NCBI GenBank assembly: GCA_030430725.1
Contig: JAUIKP010000135.1
Coordinates: 1-8,038 of the forward strand
DNA: 8,038 nt
Direction of reading: 5' to 3'
DNA from: Nitrospiria bacterium
GTDB lineage: Bacteria > Nitrospirota > Nitrospiria > Nitrospirales > UBA8639
Below, piece after piece: positions 1 through 6,422 of the stretch. Below the pieces are notes generated by a model, which did not search any database, had not been told where the DNA came from, and worked only from the letters and a program-made list of their open reading frames with translations. Position 1 is the stretch's first letter; each line of letters opens with the position of its first letter. A program made the position numbers and the translations under genes.

Positions 1-152
1 TCAGGAGCAAAAAAACAGATTGGACTCCTGGCACAACCGGCAAAACACGCCACCGCCGACCGGACATACAATCAAAAAGCCCATTTAAGTTTAAAACTTG
101 AGCATTCCCGTATTCTTGGTTTCATATTTCCCCATCAAAACCTAATAGGCGT
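1..152. other. aspS upstream region, possible tail of an unseen upstream gene
   Basis: No gene can be assigned here. On the + strand one frame stays open from base 1 to a stop at 86-88, and another stays open from base 1 to 174, but neither translation is recognisable and such lengths are unremarkable at a window edge. A 6+1+6 inverted repeat (AAGTTT A AAACTT, about 87-99) and a TTGAGC hexamer at 98-103 lie within the probable aspS promoter region, but no good -10 hexamer stands at the normal distance. Confidence 0.3.
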
Positions 153-154
153 TT

Positions 155-162
155 GGAAAGGA
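155..162 (+). promoter_or_regulatory. Shine-Dalgarno sequence that selects the TTG at 171 as the aspS start
   Basis: GGAAAGGA ends 8 bases before the TTG at 171, which is ideal spacing. It lies inside the reading frame if translation began at the earlier TTG at 153, which has only a weak purine tract before it. The protein from 171 begins MKRSHHCGEL, matching the usual bacterial AspRS N-terminus (M-R-T/S-H-Y-C-G-x-L), so both lines of evidence favour 171. Confidence 0.65.
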
Positions 163-170
163 CCCCACAG

Positions 171-1946
171 TTGAAACGATCACATCATTGCGGTGAACTC
201 TCCTTAAATCATGTGGGCCAAACCGTGATTTTGTCGGGCTGGGTGGCGAGCCGCCGGGACCATGGTGGAGTGAGATTTATTGATCTTCGCGACCGTTACG
301 GAATCACACAAATCGTGTTTGATTCAGAGCATGAGCCCGCGGTGCATCAACTAGCCGATCGTCTGCGCAATGAATACGTCGTGGCCATCACTGGTAAGGT
401 GACATTACGTCCCGAGGGCTCAGCAAACCCTCATATTCCGACTGGTGCCATAGAAATTCGAAGTACATCCCTCGTGATTCTCAATGAAGCCAAACCCCTC
501 CCCTTTGCCCTCGACGATACCATCACCACCACTGAGGCACTTCGGTTAAAACACCGGTACCTGGACCTTCGCCGGCCAAAGATGCAAGAACTTCTTCAAC
601 TCCGGAGTCAGGTGTCCCATCTCGTACGGCAATATCTTCATAACAATCAGTTCCTAGAGGTGGAAACACCGATTTTAACAAAAAGTACTCCGGAGGGCGC
701 ACGAGATTATCTCGTCCCGAGTCGAGTCAACCCGGGTGAATTTTTTGCTCTTCCCCAATCGCCGCAACTCTTTAAACAGATTCTTATGATCGGGGGAACT
801 GATCGTTATTATCAAATTGCCCGATGCTTTCGTGATGAAGACCTCCGGTTGGACCGTCAGCCAGAATTCACGCAGATAGATCTGGAAATGTCTTTCGTCG
901 ATCAGGACGATATCATGCAGTTGATTGAACATATGGTCAGACTGATCTTTAAAGAGACGAAGAATATTGACCTCCCCTCCCCATTGCCCCGGCTTTCCTT
1001 TGAAGATGCCATGGGACGTTATGGAACGGACAAACCGGATCTCCGCTTTGATCTGCAGTTACAGGACTTGAGTCAATTCGCCGCAACCTGTGATTTCAAA
1101 GTTTTTAGGAGCGCAGTGGAAAAAGGCGGGATCGTGAAAGCCCTCATCATTCCCGGTGGCAACGCCTTTACTCGCAACCGGATTGACAACCTTATCGATA
1201 CCGCAAAAGAATTTGGTGCCAAAGGACTTGCCTGGGTCAAAATTAACGAAGAGGGCAATCTGGATTCCTCGATCGCCAAATTCTTTCATCCCCAAACCCT
1301 ACGTGACGCGCTTCCCTCAGCCAAACCCGGAGACCTGCTCATATTTGTCGCAGATCAATCGCCTATCGTCCATCAGGTCTTAGGCCGCCTTCGCCTGCTG
1401 CTGGGAGAGGAGTTAGGATTGATTGATCGAAACCGGTGGGAACCACTGTGGGTCATAGACTTTCCCATGTTTGAATTTGACGATACCGCCAAACGATATA
1501 TCGCTCTGCACCACCCTTTCACAGCCCCTCACTCAGAAGATATACCGCTTCTGGAAACCGATCCTCTGCAGATTCGAACACAAGCCTATGACCTGGTTTT
1601 GAATGGCTTTGAGTTAGGAGGAGGAAGTATTCGAATTCATGCGCCACAAGTTCAGTCAAAAGTCTTTGACTTACTCAACATCTCTAAAACGGAGGCGCGT
1701 GAAAAATTTGGATTTCTCCTCGATGCTTTGGAATCAGGGGCACCGCCTCATGGAGGCATTGCGCTGGGACTTGATCGGTTGGTGATGTTACTCGGCAAGA
1801 CAGAATCGATTCGTGACGTTATCCCATTTCCAAAAACACAGAGGGCTCAATGCCTCATGACTGAGGCCCCCTCCCCGGTCACATCAGAACAACTACAGGA
1901 GCTCTCTATCCGCACGACGGTTAAAAAGCCTACTAACCCGCTTTAA
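171..1946 (+). CDS. aspS: Aspartyl-tRNA synthetase, bacterial type, probably non-discriminating
   Basis: This cytoplasmic class II enzyme charges tRNA-Asp with aspartate using ATP. It has 591 residues from the TTG at 171, the normal bacterial length. An N-terminal OB-fold anticodon domain (about 1-105) contains GWVASRRDHGG and the FIDLRDR motif. The catalytic core follows with the FLEVETPILTKSTPEGARDY region (161-180), QSPQLFKQ (196-203), motif 2 with RCFRDEDLR (218-226) and QPEFTQID (230-237), and motif 3 GIALGLDRLVMLL (529-541). The GAD-type insertion characteristic of bacterial AspRS fills roughly 280-410. His31 and Gly83 match residues which, in Pseudomonas aeruginosa AspRS (H31 and G82), permit recognition of tRNA-Asn, whereas E. 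coli has Leu at the first site. I therefore infer a non-discriminating enzyme. The gene converges on the molybdoenzyme gene with overlapping stop codons. An upstream TTG at 153 would add six residues. Confidence 0.97.
   Translation: MKRSHHCGELSLNHVGQTVILSGWVASRRDHGGVRFIDLRDRYGITQIVFDSEHEPAVHQLADRLRNEYVVAITGKVTLRPEGSANPHIPTGAIEIRSTSLVILNEAKPLPFALDDTITTTEALRLKHRYLDLRRPKMQELLQLRSQVSHLVRQYLHNNQFLEVETPILTKSTPEGARDYLVPSRVNPGEFFALPQSPQLFKQILMIGGTDRYYQIARCFRDEDLRLDRQPEFTQIDLEMSFVDQDDIMQLIEHMVRLIFKETKNIDLPSPLPRLSFEDAMGRYGTDKPDLRFDLQLQDLSQFAATCDFKVFRSAVEKGGIVKALIIPGGNAFTRNRIDNLIDTAKEFGAKGLAWVKINEEGNLDSSIAKFFHPQTLRDALPSAKPGDLLIFVADQSPIVHQVLGRLRLLLGEELGLIDRNRWEPLWVIDFPMFEFDDTAKRYIALHHPFTAPHSEDIPLLETDPLQIRTQAYDLVLNGFELGGGSIRIHAPQVQSKVFDLLNISKTEAREKFGFLLDALESGAPPHGGIALGLDRLVMLLGKTESIRDVIPFPKTQRAQCLMTEAPSPVTSEQLQELSIRTTVKKPTNPL
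1943..1946. other. Overlapping convergent stop codons (TTAA)
   Basis: The aspS stop TAA (1944-1946) and the molybdoenzyme stop TAA on the opposite strand (1943-1945) are both contained in the palindrome TTAA. The two genes therefore meet tail to tail without any spacer, so any terminator for either must lie within the other gene. I saw no GC-rich hairpin with a T run at the junction. Confidence 0.9.
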
Positions 1947-2974
1947 GTCTTCAGCAAATTTAGAACAATGGAATGCAATCCCGTTGCCCCAGCCGGTTGT
2001 GGTCTCGTGATTTCCGAGGTTTGGATCTTTCCCTTCGTATCGATAGCCCTGACAGACACCATGTGCTTGCCGGGTTTTGGCGGACTCCAATCGTAATTCC
2101 AGATCACCCAGGTTAAAGGAGATAACGGTGGTTCGATTTCGGCAGACACCCAGGTTTTCTCCTGATCAAAACTCAGTTGAACCTCACTGATACTCTCAGG
2201 TCCCCCATAGGCAATACCGCGCAACCGCTGGTGAGGGCCTTGTAACGACTGATAATGCCCTGGGCTATCTATGCGGGAAAATATATGAATGGTCCCATCA
2301 TCCGTCCAACCTTTTTGTTGCCAGTAGCCCAGGTAATCCCCGTTATAGACTTCGATTTCCGTAATCCATTTCACATTTTTTATCCCGTAAAGACCTGGGA
2401 CAATCAGACGAACCGGAAAGCCGTGGTCCTTAGGAAGTTTTTCCCCATTCATCAGATAAGCCAACATGACATCATCTTCCATAGCTCTGGCAAACGGAAT
2501 ACTATCGGAATACCCGTCAGCTGCTCGAAAAATCACATCCCGGGCGGTGTCTTCATCGGCTCCGATGTCTTGCAAAAGCTTTTTAAGGGAAATCCCTCTC
2601 CACATCGCGGTCCCCAAACTACTCCCACCAGGAAGGGTGTCAATGCACATGAGCGTCACAGCCTGATCAAATGATTCTCGATTGAGCAGGTCACGCCATT
2701 TCATCACCACAGGACGTTCCACAGCGCCTTTAACCACCATTTTCCATTGCTCCACATCCAGGTCGCGGGTAAAATTGTAGGAAGCATCCATAAAATTTAC
2801 GGTGTAAAATTTATCGTTGGGCGTAAAGTATGTCGTCTCCCGTGGAGGAACCGCAAACATCGACCCCAGATCGCATCCAGGGAGTCCAAGGCCGAGTGTA
2901 GCCAGTCCCCCAAGCTTAAAAATGGCCCGGCGACTCAGTGGAAAAGAATAAAGAGGATTATTTAAAAATGACAT
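1943..2974 (-). CDS. Tat-exported molybdopterin oxidoreductase, sulfite oxidase fold
   Basis: This is a 343-residue enzyme of the sulfite oxidase superfamily (COG2041 type), which binds molybdenum cofactor and carries out oxygen-atom transfer outside the cytoplasm. A Tat signal is visible: SRRAIFK at 14-20, then a hydrophobic stretch ending LPGC34, which could be a lipobox although Pro at -2 is unusual. The Mo domain has FTPNDKFY (50-57), the predicted Mo-ligand Cys110 in VTLMCIDTLPGG, AMWRGISL (124-131), and the family signature HGFPVRLIVPGLYG (184-197) followed by VKW. The Mo-co dimerisation domain fills about 234-343 and ends PAGATGLHS (327-335). The canonical sulfite oxidase context C-A-G-N is replaced by C-I-D-T, so sulfite should not be assumed as substrate. 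I see no heme-binding motif or partner cytochrome. The start at 2974 is chosen over an in-frame GTG at 2983 and ATG at 2980 because a strong Shine-Dalgarno overlaps those codons. Confidence 0.9.
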   Translation of the reverse strand: MSFLNNPLYSFPLSRRAIFKLGGLATLGLGLPGCDLGSMFAVPPRETTYFTPNDKFYTVNFMDASYNFTRDLDVEQWKMVVKGAVERPVVMKWRDLLNRESFDQAVTLMCIDTLPGGSSLGTAMWRGISLKKLLQDIGADEDTARDVIFRAADGYSDSIPFARAMEDDVMLAYLMNGEKLPKDHGFPVRLIVPGLYGIKNVKWITEIEVYNGDYLGYWQQKGWTDDGTIHIFSRIDSPGHYQSLQGPHQRLRGIAYGGPESISEVQLSFDQEKTWVSAEIEPPLSPLTWVIWNYDWSPPKPGKHMVSVRAIDTKGKIQTSEITRPQPAGATGLHSIVLNLLKT

Positions 2975-2978
2975 AGAC

Positions 2979-2987
2979 ATCACCCCT
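2979..2987 (-). promoter_or_regulatory. Strong Shine-Dalgarno that selects the ATG at 2974
   Basis: Read on the - strand this is AGGGGTGAT, a close match to the full anti-Shine-Dalgarno complement AGGAGGTGAT. The AGGGG core ends 8 bases before the ATG at 2972-2974. The alternative in-frame GTG (2981-2983) and ATG (2978-2980) lie within the site itself, which argues against their use. Confidence 0.7.
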
Positions 2988-3017
2988 ATTATCTTATACC
3001 TTTACAGCCCTGGACAA
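2988..3017 (-). promoter_or_regulatory. Possible sigma70-like promoter for the molybdoenzyme gene
   Basis: On the - strand, TTGTCC (3012-3017) is followed after 18 bases by GATAAT (2988-2993), four and five matches to the -35 and -10 consensus. The overlapping TATAAG (2992-2997) is an alternative -10 without a good -35. Transcription from GATAAT would begin within the Shine-Dalgarno, which weakens this choice and could imply a nearly leaderless message. This is a weak prediction by eye. Confidence 0.25.
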
Positions 3018-3055
3018 GATCTAACGTCCATTCAAAAATGACCACGGAATTGATA

Positions 3056-3063
3056 AAAGGAGA
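3056..3063 (+). promoter_or_regulatory. Shine-Dalgarno of the UXS-like gene
   Basis: AAAGGAGA stands six bases before the ATG at 3070. It clearly supports that start, which places the Rossmann glycine motif at residue 6 as usual for the family. Confidence 0.75.
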
Positions 3064-3069
3064 AACGGC

Positions 3070-4086
3070 ATGCGGGTATTCTTAACGGGAGGAGCAGGTT
3101 TTTTAGGAAGTCATTTATGTGAAACACTTATTCATCAAGGACATACAGTCATTTGCCTGGACAATCTCCTTACCGGACGTACGGAGAATATTGGAGCACT
3201 CATGGGGCATCCGAAGTTCTCGTTTATCCATTACAATGTCTGCGATTATCTTCATGTCGACGGACCAGTCGATGCCGTCATGCATTTTGCATCACCGGCG
3301 AGCCCACAGGACTATCTGGAATTTCCCATCGCCACCATGAAAGTCGGCGCCCTAGGCACACACAAAGCCTTGGGCCTAGCCAAGGCGAAACAGGCGCGGT
3401 TTCTCCTAGCCAGCACATCCGAAGTTTATGGGGATCCACTGGTCAATCCACAGCCGGAATCCTATTGGGGCAACGTCAACCCCATTAGCCCCAGAGGCGT
3501 TTACGACGAAGCGAAACGATTTGCCGAAGCATTAACCACCGCCTACCATCGCTTTCATAGCCTCGATACAAGAATCGTTAGAATTTTCAATACCTATGGG
3601 CCACGGATGCGCCCAAAAGATGGGCGGGTGGTGTCCAACTTTATCGTGCAAGCCTTACAAGGGCATCCGTTAACTGTATATGGTGATGGGTCACAAACCC
3701 GCAGCTTTTGTTACGTCGATGATCTCGTCGCGGGAATCCTGTCGCTTCTGCAGGCCCCGCCGGACGAATATCGAAAAAATCAGGATGTTCAAGATTCGGT
3801 TCGTTTCGGAAAAACCTTGGCCAACCTCGGATCCATACACGACCCTATTAATATCGGCAATCCACAAGAACTCACCGTCATGGACATTGCCAAAACAGTG
3901 ATCAAACTCACCAACTCATCGAGCACGATAACGCAACACCCCCTTCCGATCGATGACCCTAAAGTACGCCGACCCAATATCGAAAAGGCCACCAAGCTGC
4001 TCAAGTGGGAACCTCGGATTACTTTGGAACAAGGCCTGGAAAAAGCCATCGACTATTTTCGTTCGCATTTGGACCTTGCAAAGTGA
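3070..4086 (+). CDS. UDP-glucuronate decarboxylase (UDP-xylose synthase) type SDR
   Basis: This cytoplasmic NAD-dependent extended short-chain dehydrogenase probably oxidises and decarboxylates UDP-glucuronate to UDP-xylose for surface polysaccharide. It has 338 residues. The Rossmann motif [11 protein letters not shown] is at 6-16, with acidic D31 ending the second strand for NAD binding. UXS hallmarks follow: HFASPASP (72-79), [10 protein letters not shown] (114-123) with Thr116 and Glu118 in the catalytic positions, YDEAKRFAE (145-153) with Tyr145 and Lys149, [10 protein letters not shown] (171-180), DGRVVSNFI (184-192), [15 protein letters not shown] (205-219) and [10 protein letters not shown] (295-304). 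The SEVYGDP Glu and the YDExKR motif favour decarboxylase over 4-epimerase or 4,6-dehydratase. One oddity is an additional loop of about 25 residues between LLQ (226-228) and PINIGNP (259-265), where known UXS enzymes have only a few residues. No glycosyltransferase is adjacent, so the polysaccharide is unknown. Confidence 0.9.
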   Translation: MRVFLTGGAGFLGSHLCETLIHQGHTVICLDNLLTGRTENIGALMGHPKFSFIHYNVCDYLHVDGPVDAVMHFASPASPQDYLEFPIATMKVGALGTHKALGLAKAKQARFLLASTSEVYGDPLVNPQPESYWGNVNPISPRGVYDEAKRFAEALTTAYHRFHSLDTRIVRIFNTYGPRMRPKDGRVVSNFIVQALQGHPLTVYGDGSQTRSFCYVDDLVAGILSLLQAPPDEYRKNQDVQDSVRFGKTLANLGSIHDPINIGNPQELTVMDIAKTVIKLTNSSSTITQHPLPIDDPKVRRPNIEKATKLLKWEPRITLEQGLEKAIDYFRSHLDLAK

Positions 4087-4238
4087 ATCACCACACAAAC
4101 TGTGCCCTATAACATGCCCTGCTTTGATCGTATTCAGATAAACAAACATTGGACCTACAAGTCCCTGTTCGGCCTCATCTCCAATGCAAATGATCTACGC
4201 CGATGTACAGAGATACTCTGCCAGCATAGCTGAAAAAC
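4087..4238. other. Intergenic spacer between the UXS-like and amidohydrolase genes
   Basis: This 152-bp spacer holds no gene. I see no strong hairpin-plus-T-run terminator and no convincing promoter. The only small inverted repeat noticed is GGAC-N6-GTCC near 4151-4164, too short to interpret. Whether the flanking genes are co-transcribed cannot be decided. Confidence 0.4.
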
Positions 4239-5429
4239 ATGCAGAACATTAGGGAGGACTACATACTTGAAGGCATTTTGGTCACCCTCCGTGGCTCCCT
4301 TGCGGCTTGCCCGGAAGTGGCAGGATCGGAGGTCATGACGTCAACACTCATCACAAATTTCTTACATTCATATGCCCCAGACAAACTGTTGACCCACCTC
4401 GGTGGTTATGGGATCGCAGCGATCTATGAGGGACAACATCCTGGGCCGACGGTGATGATACGGTGTGAACTTGATGGACTGCCTGTGGAAGAAGCAGGAA
4501 AGGACCAATGGCTCGCTCCAGAAGCGAACATCGCCCACCGATGCGGGCATGACGGACATATGGCCATCGTGGCAGGTCTGGCCCCCCTGTTTCACCGCAC
4601 CCCACCAACCTGTGGTCGAGTGGTGCTACTGTTTCAACCCGCTGAGGAAACAGGCACAGGCGCACGGGGAATCATCGATGATCCGAGTTTTGAGAAGTTC
4701 CGGCCGGACTTCGCCATCACCCTGCATAACCTTCCAGGTTTTCCCATGGGCCATATTGTATATCGACGCGGGACGTTTGCCAGTGCATCTGTCGGAATGA
4801 AAGTGCACCTCCTTGGTCAAGCGTCCCACGCAGCCGAGCCGGAACACGCTCGATCTCCTGCCAATGCGGTAAGACGGCTTCTGACTGAGCTTCCCCTATT
4901 GAACAGGGTCACGGACAATCCCTATCGTATGCTCACGCTGACTCATGTGCAGCTGGGACTCATGTCGTTTGGGCTCACACCTGGAGAAGCAACCGTGTGT
5001 GCCACGCTTCGTGCAGCTTCTGCGGCGGGCCTTCAGAACTTGCGACGCGAAGCCGAACAGTGTGTTCGCGATTGTGCCGCGGCCGAACGGCTTTTTACAG
5101 AAGTCGAGTGGGTGGCGGATTTTCCGGCAACCATCAATGATGATGCCCTGGTTGACACCTTGGAGCGCGTGTGTCTGAATACGGGAATTGTGGGCATTGA
5201 AATTTCCAAACCATTCCGCTGGTCGGAGGACTTTGGTCATTTTTCCGATATTTGCCCCATTCTCCATTTTGGCCTCGGAATTGGTGAGCACGCACCAGGC
5301 CTCCATCAGCCAGATTATGAATTCTGCGACGATACGATCCTTGTTGCCGTGAGTGTTTTTTATGAAATGGTCAAAACGCTATTGATCGGATATGGAAGGC
5401 AAGGAGAGAACGCCGCAACCGGTACCTGA
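4239..5429 (+). CDS. M20-family metal-dependent amidohydrolase (N-acyl amino acid / hippurate hydrolase type)
   Basis: The 396-residue protein belongs to the M20 peptidase/amidohydrolase family that removes N-acyl groups from amino acids or related amides at a two-metal site. Family blocks appear in order: LRGSLAACPEVAGSE (17-31, standing for the usual LHxxPExxxxE), MIRCELDGLPVEE (73-85), HRCGHDGHMA (100-109), FQPAEETGTGARG (132-144), LHNLPGFPMG (162-171), GQASHAAEP (193-201, dimerisation domain), SEDFGHFS (329-336) and GLHQPDYEF (354-362). Predicted metal ligands Cys102, His104, Glu137, His163 and His356 are present, with Glu136 as likely base, so it should be active. No signal peptide is seen, so it is cytoplasmic. 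The start is the only ATG after an in-frame TAG at 4227-4229, but no Shine-Dalgarno precedes it; a strong AGGGAGGA (4251-4258) lies just inside the gene with no usable in-frame start at proper spacing. The exact substrate cannot be inferred. Confidence 0.93.
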   Translation: MQNIREDYILEGILVTLRGSLAACPEVAGSEVMTSTLITNFLHSYAPDKLLTHLGGYGIAAIYEGQHPGPTVMIRCELDGLPVEEAGKDQWLAPEANIAHRCGHDGHMAIVAGLAPLFHRTPPTCGRVVLLFQPAEETGTGARGIIDDPSFEKFRPDFAITLHNLPGFPMGHIVYRRGTFASASVGMKVHLLGQASHAAEPEHARSPANAVRRLLTELPLLNRVTDNPYRMLTLTHVQLGLMSFGLTPGEATVCATLRAASAAGLQNLRREAEQCVRDCAAAERLFTEVEWVADFPATINDDALVDTLERVCLNTGIVGIEISKPFRWSEDFGHFSDICPILHFGLGIGEHAPGLHQPDYEFCDDTILVAVSVFYEMVKTLLIGYGRQGENAATGT

Positions 5430-5730
5430 TCAGATTCGAGGACATTCCCGAAGTTACTGCGAAAAAGCCGGTGGTTACAAATAACGACTCCAAGCACATC
5501 CCACAACCGGCAAAGAGATCTACGAGGGTTCAAGGGCTCAGCCGGACTTCGTTCTGATTCGTATGCCATTTACCCATGCCGTTGAGAACCCCGTCCGAAA
5601 TAAGGACTGAACAGACCTCCCTCCGAGGAAATCACCGACGGCCAAAATGGGGAAATGTACCCTGTGTTTCTTTTAGGCTATTTTCTGTATCTTGCAAATT
5701 GGGACGGGACAAAGTGGCACAAGGCACCTT
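5430..5730. other. Non-coding stretch after the amidohydrolase gene
   Basis: About 300 bp without a supportable gene. The inverted element GCCGGT...ACCGGC near 5469-5515 has a long loop and no following T run, so it is not a normal terminator. Small direct repeats are present (GGGAC twice near 5701-5709; GGCAC twice near 5716-5727) without clear meaning. An open + frame from 5576 to 5875 has no ribosome binding site and an unconvincing protein. Confidence 0.4.
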
Positions 5731-6066
5731 TTACCGAATCTTTAGGGATCTTGGGGGCGTTGGAACGGTTGGGGGTGTCGGTAGTATGGTATCGATAATA
5801 CCTGTCGATGAGCCAAGAGATTCTCTATCAAAGTTTTTTGATTTTACTGGTGAGGCGGTCTCCCGTAATGTTTGAGCAAGACAGATTTGTAAGTGCGCAA
5901 TGGCTTGTACAGACATGGAGCGAGAATCGTTCGCATAATCCATGGCCAATTTTTTGCAAATGGTCTCTTCCACGGTTTCCTTAACCTCGAAAAGATCGCC
6001 AAAAGCCAACCCCGTGAAGACCACAACCGCAGACAAAGCCCCCAATATGCCCGTTTGCACTCTCAT
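5731..6066 (-). CDS. Small putative secreted protein, unknown function
   Basis: I do not recognise this 111-residue protein. It starts with ATG at 6064-6066 behind a weak GGAAAA, and has a plausible Sec signal peptide: Arg2, a hydrophobic run at about 7-22, and a probable cleavage after AFG23. The mature part (about 88 residues) has a segment likely to be helical (24-72) with two cysteines, Cys37 and Cys62, that could form a disulfide in a helical hairpin. It ends with a Pro/Thr-rich tail, LPTPPTVPTPP (95-105), which suggests an extended linker or wall-spanning end. It is transcribed in the same direction as the efflux gene but lies 356 bp downstream, so it is probably separate. An overlapping + frame (5576-5875) is the competing reading and looks poorer because it lacks a signal peptide and a binding site. 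It could still be a chance open frame. Confidence 0.5.
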   Translation of the reverse strand: MRVQTGILGALSAVVVFTGLAFGDLFEVKETVEETICKKLAMDYANDSRSMSVQAIAHLQICLAQTLRETASPVKSKNFDRESLGSSTGIIDTILPTPPTVPTPPRSLKIR

Positions 6067-6422
6067 GCATTATTTTCCGAATCGAAGGTTATTGAAAAAT
6101 GGTGTTTGCATCAATTTATTTCCAACTTGCTTCCAAGCGCGGGAGTCATAATACGAGCAAAACCTACGAGAGTAAATTCAATCCAAGATTAAAGCGAGAT
6201 CGCGGTACAGAAAGAAAATCTAGAATTCCTCTTTTTTCATATCCGTAAAGGCTTTCAACCATAGTGTATATTGGGCTCTTGAAGCTATAAGTCCCACAGA
6301 TAAAAACACTCACCTTTCTTATAAGACAAGATTCAGGCCACACTATGAGTAATCCTGCCAAATAGATTCCAACCCCTGCGTCTTGTTCACCGCCCCACTG
6401 CATCCAAGGTAAATTTCAGAAA
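6067..6422. other. A+T-rich intergenic stretch between the small protein and efflux genes
   Basis: This 356-bp region has no convincing gene. A 79-codon open frame on the - strand (6164-6403) begins 20 bases after the efflux stop but has no ribosome binding site and no family resemblance. I found no clear hairpin with a T run to end the efflux transcript; CTTATAAG near 6318-6325 is a short palindrome only. On the - strand TTGATG and TAACCT, 17 bases apart upstream of 6066, could be a very weak promoter for the small protein. Confidence 0.4.

Noticed and set aside
2..30. Inverted repeat CAGGAG ... CTCCTG at the left edge as a terminator of an upstream gene
   Set aside because: Only 6 bp of stem with a 17-base loop and no T run after it; the upstream gene is not visible.
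98..131. aspS promoter with TTGAGC as the -35
   Set aside because: The best -10 candidate (CATATT) is 19 or more bases away and poorly matched, so it is too weak to list as a promoter.
5788..5802. GGTAT/ATACC hairpin
   Set aside because: Five-bp stem within the small-protein frame and no T run; likely chance.
5576..5875. 99-codon open frame on the + strand
   Set aside because: No ribosome binding site, low-complexity Gly/Val stretch, no recognisable domain, and it overlaps a - strand frame with a better secretion signal.
6164..6403. 79-codon - strand open frame just downstream of the efflux gene
   Set aside because: No Shine-Dalgarno, mixed composition without a domain or clear signal peptide; coupling to the efflux stop 20 bases upstream is possible but unsupported.
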